From NCBI GenBank assembly GCA_020721745.1, contig DYMC01000026.1, positions 1 to 17,064 of the forward strand: 17,064 bases of DNA. Direction: 5' to 3'. Position 1 is the stretch's first letter; each line of letters begins with the position of its first letter. Under the pieces are notes generated by a model. It searched no databases. It saw only the letters and a program-made list of their open reading frames with translations, and was not told where the DNA came from. The DNA is from Lentisphaera sp. (GTDB taxonomy: Bacteria > Verrucomicrobiota > Lentisphaeria > Victivallales > GWF2-50-93). This document shows positions 13,778 to 17,064 of the stretch, piece by piece. Both the position numbers and the translations under genes were made by a program.

Positions 13778-14685
13778 CTTGGCGCTCCGGCTGGATGAAA
13801 GTGCACATAGACCTTCTGCATGCCGTCCACGGACGAAACGAGCTTCTCCTCCACCCTGGTCGCTATCCTGTCTCCCTCGATGACGCTGAGATCGCCATCC
13901 ACGCCAATTGTTATGTTCGCCACGATGAAAGGCCCGAATCTGTGGGCTTTGAGCTCCTCGACGGACCTCACACCCGGGACTCCCATCGCGTTCGCGCTTA
14001 TGAGATCGTCCAGAGCCTTCCCCGGGACGGTGTCCATCAGATCGTCGGACGATTCCTTGACTATTTTAATGCCTGTTCTTAGTATCAGGATTGACACTAC
14101 CGCGCCCGCGAGAGGGTCGAACCAACCATATCCGAATATGCTGAACACTATGCCGATCCCGGCCGCCGATGCAGACAATATGTCGTTCCTGTGGTCGTAT
14201 GCGAGGGCCATCAGGGTGGGATTGGAGATTCTGGCGGCCACTTTCTTCGTGGACAGGTAGAGGTATGTCTTGGAGAGGGCCGTCAGCCCGGCTATGGCCA
14301 GGGTGAAGATACGGGGAATGCTTTTCTCCACATGGCCGCTGAAGTAGTGGTATGCGTCGTCGGCAGAATCCCAGAAAAGCGCCGCTGCCGTTGTTATGAC
14401 GAATGCGCCGACCACCAGAGCGGCGATGCTTTCCATCTGTCTGTGCCCGTAGGGATGCCTCTCGTCGGCGGGCTTGTGGGCGATCTCCATGAAGATCTTC
14501 ACCACGAAATAATACACCACGTCGGATGTGGAGTTGATCCCGTCGGCAAGGAGCGCACGGCTGTGTCCGAATATCCCCGCCATAGTCTTCGACGCCGCCA
14601 GGATGATGTTCCAGGCCAGGCCAAGGTTCACTGTCCGTCTTGATTCGATCCTGGCGCCGTCTCCTGTTTTTCTGGCGGGATCCAT
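13774..14685 (-). CDS. Cation diffusion facilitator (CDF) family metal transporter
   Basis: This 303-aa inner-membrane antiporter should export a divalent metal ion using the proton gradient. Six membrane helices fit residues 20-210, followed by a cytoplasmic ferredoxin-like domain (213-300) ending VYVHFHP. The second helix has LLADGINSTSDV (45-56), placing Asn51 and Asp55 at the transport site; the fifth has AYDHRNDIL (162-170), placing Asp164 and Asp168. The conserved HPYGHRQMES (77-86) lies between helices 2 and 3. Asn/Asp plus Asp/Asp resembles, from memory, manganese-type CDFs rather than the His-containing zinc forms; treat ion choice as tentative. GGAG lies 8 bases before the ATG. It follows the alcohol dehydrogenase by 9 bp and overlaps the small membrane protein. 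Confidence 0.92.
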   Translation of the reverse strand: MDPARKTGDGARIESRRTVNLGLAWNIILAASKTMAGIFGHSRALLADGINSTSDVVYYFVVKIFMEIAHKPADERHPYGHRQMESIAALVVGAFVITTAAALFWDSADDAYHYFSGHVEKSIPRIFTLAIAGLTALSKTYLYLSTKKVAARISNPTLMALAYDHRNDILSASAAGIGIVFSIFGYGWFDPLAGAVVSILILRTGIKIVKESSDDLMDTVPGKALDDLISANAMGVPGVRSVEELKAHRFGPFIVANITIGVDGDLSVIEGDRIATRVEEKLVSSVDGMQKVYVHFHPAGAPR

Positions 14686-14694
14686 GGTGAACTC

Positions 14695-15900
14695 CTACCT
14701 GGAGAGACGGATTATATCCCGCAGAACCGCGTCAACGTCCTCGTGGGCTATCCTTCTGGGGAGCTTTTCGAGTTTCATCCTGTTCTCGGACGCAAGCGCG
14801 ACCGAGCGATCCAGATCGGAATCGTCCAGACCCGCCGCCGACATCCCGGAAGGAGCTCCGCATCTGGTGATGAACGACCTGTATCCGGCCACGACATCGC
14901 GGGGGGATCTTCCCCCGCCGAAAAACCTGGCCAGTCGCATCGTCTTATCAGCGACCTCCCGGTCCCCGCAGTAATAGCTCCACGCGGAAGGAAGCAGAAT
15001 GGCGACAGCAAGGCCGTGGGCGATCTTCCCGTAGAACGGATAGCTCAGCAGATGCGGTATGCCAGTCGGTTTCGTGGATATCACCATTCCACCAAGCGTG
15101 GCGGCGTAGCTCAGCAAGGTCCTCGCCCCCTCCAGATCGGGCTTGACAAGCGCGTCCGGAAGACTCGATACAATCATCCCTATGGCCTCCAGAGCCCATT
15201 CGTCGCTTTTCTGGTCGCCTTTTCCCGAGGAAGGCTGCAGGAAGCCTTCTATCGAATGGCAGAGCGCGTCCAGCGCGGTCTGCAAAGTGAGATCCCTGCC
15301 GCAGCTGAAGCACAAGCCGGGGTCCAGGAGGGCATGCGATGGAACAATCTCCCTCTCGGCTATCAGCTTCTTGACCCCGGCCCTCCTGTCCACCACGTTT
15401 GAATAAGGTGTCACCTCGGACCCTGTCCCCGCAGTGGTCGGAACACATACGACCCTTCTGAGCCGCCTGCCCGGATTCGCCCCGGAGAAACGGTCCTTCC
15501 CGAAATAGTCATCTATGCTTCCACCAGCCTGATGCCACATATACGCCGCCTTCGCCGCATCCATCACGCTGCCCCCGCCGGCGGCGACAACCATGTCCGG
15601 CCCGAATTCCTCCATGAAATCCTTCAACCTGGCGAGATTCTCCACGTCGAACTCGGGCTCAATGGCATCGTGGAAGACAATGTCGCAGTCGAGATCGTCC
15701 ATGACAAGGTCGAATTTCTTCCTGAACCCGCTCCTTGACGAGGACCGGGCGCCGCAGACAACAAGCATCCTGGAGGCACCCTCGTATGTGGCAAGGGACT
15801 GCAGCGACAGCAAGGCCCCCGGCCGGGGGACTATTGCGGTTTCAGGGCAGGATTCGAAAAAGTCAAGAGCCCTGTCTTCCGATGATCCGTTCTTCTCCAT
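14695..15900 (-). CDS. Iron-containing alcohol dehydrogenase family protein
   Basis: This 401-aa cytoplasmic oxidoreductase belongs to the group III, metal-dependent NAD(P) alcohol dehydrogenases. The nucleotide-binding GGGSVMDAAKA (108-118) and PTTAGTGSEVTPYSN (154-168) are intact. Metal ligands can be assigned as Asp211 and His215 (ALDALCHSIE), His283 (GIPHLLSYP) and His295 (KIAHGLAVAILLP). Where lactaldehyde reductase FucO has a catalytic His (His267), this protein has Tyr287, and the loop to the last ligand is two residues shorter. A HxxSY pattern is something I associate with the phosphonoacetaldehyde-reductase-like branch, but no phosphonate gene is present, so the substrate is open. 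No clear Shine-Dalgarno precedes the ATG. It starts 43 bp after the EIIA-domain gene and ends 9 bp before the CDF gene. Confidence 0.9.
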   Translation of the reverse strand: MEKNGSSEDRALDFFESCPETAIVPRPGALLSLQSLATYEGASRMLVVCGARSSSRSGFRKKFDLVMDDLDCDIVFHDAIEPEFDVENLARLKDFMEEFGPDMVVAAGGGSVMDAAKAAYMWHQAGGSIDDYFGKDRFSGANPGRRLRRVVCVPTTAGTGSEVTPYSNVVDRRAGVKKLIAEREIVPSHALLDPGLCFSCGRDLTLQTALDALCHSIEGFLQPSSGKGDQKSDEWALEAIGMIVSSLPDALVKPDLEGARTLLSYAATLGGMVISTKPTGIPHLLSYPFYGKIAHGLAVAILLPSAWSYYCGDREVADKTMRLARFFGGGRSPRDVVAGYRSFITRCGAPSGMSAAGLDDSDLDRSVALASENRMKLEKLPRRIAHEDVDAVLRDIIRLSR

Positions 15901-15943
15901 AGCGGGTGGTGGCCTGTTTTTATCTGCGGTCCCTGGATTGAGT

Positions 15944-16768
15944 CTATCGTCCGATCATCACCATCATCTTCCATATGTCCTGGTCCGTCTTCGCATTGAG
16001 CAGCTTGTCCATGTTCACCTTGTTGGCGAAATAGTTGGCCAGCTTTGACACCAGCTCCAGATAGAACACACTGGAGTATATTGGCACCGCCGACACGAAC
16101 ATCACGCGAAGCGGCTCCTCGAATCCATTCTCCGGAACGGGCTTGGCGAGGGTGGCGACAGCCAGTGTCAGCCCGCATGCCTTGACCCCCCTCGCGTGCG
16201 GAAACGCTATTCCCTTCTCCATCGTGGTCGAAACAAGGCCCTCACGCTTCAGGAGTGCATCGGCAAAGGTCTCGGCGTTCTCCACAAATCCGGACTCGGC
16301 CGTCTTCGCCGCTATCTGCCTTATGGCATCCTCCTTGCTCGATGCCTTGAGCTTTGGCAACATCAGGTCCAGCGACGAGAATCTCGCCACGCCCTTGTAT
16401 TGCTTGCCCTCATCGCCAGGACGCGCAAGATGCTCGTCGTCGGGAAAGAGATATCTGCCGCAGTTCGGACAAGCGACGCAGTTCTTGTCCGAAAGCACAT
16501 TGTTCGCGAGCCCTATCGGCAATTTCATCGAGCATCCGGTGCACCTGGAGTCTATCATCGGGCATACCGCCACCCCGTATCTCGACAGTATCCTCTCGAA
16601 GGAAGAGACTATATCGAACGGGATGTTCTGCTTGAACCCCGATATGTCGTTCCTCAGCTCCATGCTTGCCTTGTCGCCACGGGCTCGGGCGGGCGACATT
16701 ATCCCGCCTTCCTTCACCACCGTTTCGAGCTCCTGTATCTGAAGCAGCATATTGACGTATTTGTTCAC
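15944..16768 (-). CDS. Zinc-ribbon / PTS EIIA-type-2 fusion protein
   Basis: This 274-aa protein joins two modules. Residues 1-65 are mostly helical, and residues 70-108 form a C4 zinc ribbon of the zf-RING_7 kind: CTGC (Cys76, Cys79), then CPNCGRYLF (Cys100, Cys103). Residues 130-270 form an EIIA domain of the fructose/nitrogen (PtsN) class with the phosphorylatable His191 in GIAFPHARG and a PtsN-like C-terminal helix. No PTS membrane components or enzyme I are nearby, which favours a regulatory, PtsN-like role. The start is a GTG (16768-16766) with a GGGGGG run ending 5 bases before it; the next in-frame ATG is codon 7. It is the first gene of the minus-strand series and lies back-to-back with the tRNA gene. 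Confidence 0.87.
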   Translation of the reverse strand: MNKYVNMLLQIQELETVVKEGGIMSPARARGDKASMELRNDISGFKQNIPFDIVSSFERILSRYGVAVCPMIDSRCTGCSMKLPIGLANNVLSDKNCVACPNCGRYLFPDDEHLARPGDEGKQYKGVARFSSLDLMLPKLKASSKEDAIRQIAAKTAESGFVENAETFADALLKREGLVSTTMEKGIAFPHARGVKACGLTLAVATLAKPVPENGFEEPLRVMFVSAVPIYSSVFYLELVSKLANYFANKVNMDKLLNAKTDQDIWKMMVMIGR

Positions 16769-16827
16769 GAGACCCCCCTTTGCCGCAAGGCATCTGTTTA
16801 ATTCTGTCCGTAATATATCGCCGATGT

Positions 16828-16856
16828 TTGCTTTTTTCCAGCGCGGAAGGTATATT
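16828..16856 (+). promoter_or_regulatory. Candidate promoter of tRNA-Arg
   Basis: TTGCTT (16828-16833) and TATATT (16851-16856) are spaced by 17 bp. Transcription would begin near 16863, about 15 bases ahead of the tRNA 5' end, a typical arrangement. Confidence 0.6.
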
Positions 16857-16877
16857 TACGGTTCAAATCCCCTCTCC

Positions 16878-16954
16878 GTCCCGGTAGCTCAGAGGATTAG
16901 AGCATCTGACTTCTAATCAGAGGGTCGCAGGTTCGAATCCTGCCCGGGACGCCA
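16878..16954 (+). tRNA. tRNA-Arg (anticodon TCT)
   Basis: The 77-nt sequence folds into a complete cloverleaf: acceptor GTCCCGG (16878-16884) with CCGGGAC (16944-16950), D stem GCTC/GAGC, anticodon stem TCTGA/TCAGA with loop CTTCTAA, T stem GCAGG/CCTGC with loop TTCGAAT, discriminator G and an encoded CCA (16952-16954). Anticodon TCT is at 16912-16914 and reads AGA/AGG arginine codons. It is the only plus-strand gene in the window. Confidence 0.97.
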
Positions 16955-16981
16955 GGCTCGTCTTTCGCCTTCAAATCGTAA

Positions 16982-17064
16982 ATACCTGAAAAAGTGATAG
17001 AAAAAAGACAAAAGGGGGTCTTGACTTTTTTAAACATTTGTGGTATAATTAGTTGCATGAATTC
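16982..17064 (+). repeat. 83-bp promoter-bearing repeat, copy 2 (runs to the window edge)
   Basis: These bases match the minus strand of 2378-2460 at 79 of 83 positions. The window ends inside or exactly at the end of this copy, so its right boundary is unknown. It begins 28 bases after the tRNA-Arg CCA end. If the window edge is a contig end, that would fit an assembly break in a multicopy sequence. Confidence 0.9.
17021..17049 (+). promoter_or_regulatory. Near-consensus sigma-70 promoter in repeat copy 2
   Basis: TTGACT (17021-17026), 17-bp spacer, TATAAT (17044-17049), preceded by an A-rich tract (16988-17013) resembling an UP element. It points rightward out of the window; the transcript start would be near 17056. 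The gene it serves is not visible. Confidence 0.8.

Noticed and set aside
16878..16981. Possible phage or island attachment site at the tRNA-Arg 3' end
   Set aside because: No second copy of the tRNA 3' segment was found in the window and no integrase is present.
1..17064. CRISPR array, rRNA, toxin-antitoxin or phage genes
   Set aside because: Looked for regularly spaced repeats, rRNA signatures and small paired genes; none seen.

Overview
This is a moderately GC-rich bacterial stretch in which every protein gene I can support lies on the minus strand, so it is described here in transcription order, right to left. A single tRNA lies on the plus strand near the right edge. Neighbouring frames often overlap by ATGA (four junctions), and UGA and UAG both serve as stops, so the standard code applies. 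Several traits fit a PVC-type lineage (Verrucomicrobiota, Lentisphaerota or Kiritimatiellota): three SPFH genes in a row, a zinc-ribbon/EIIA fusion, and REP-like GGTAGGGCG hairpins. That placement is an inference with modest confidence.

Right block (16768 to 11037): a zinc-ribbon plus PTS EIIA regulatory protein (GTG start), an iron-type alcohol dehydrogenase, a CDF-family metal transporter, a small membrane-anchored protein, a GT-C-type membrane glycosyltransferase and glucosamine-6-phosphate deaminase (nagB). Spacing is tight (9-57 bp, with two ATGA overlaps), so most of it could be one transcript. A 310-bp gap with REP-like hairpins separates nagB from the next block.

Middle block (10726 to 2671): ribF, then an unusual membrane-anchored MerR-like protein. 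After a promoter comes a four-gene unit: a 641-aa polytopic SPFH protein, an HflC-like protein, an HflK-like protein and a P1B-type heavy-metal ATPase. The last three are coupled by ATGA overlaps. I consider this the most interesting system in the window: three flotillin/HflKC-type scaffold subunits co-translated with a metal pump, next to a candidate membrane-bound regulator.

Left block: a 660-bp AT-rich gene-free island (2010-2670), an O-antigen ligase/polymerase with a C-terminal repeat region (2009 to 180), and the start of another minus-strand gene running off the left edge.

The most striking non-coding signal is an 83-bp sequence present twice in opposite orientation: in the AT-rich island (2378-2460, minus) and at the extreme right end (16982-17064, plus), with 79 of 83 bases identical by hand alignment. 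Each copy is a complete sigma-70-type promoter (TTGACT, 17 bp, TATAAT or TGTAAT) with an A-rich upstream segment. The window ends inside the second copy.
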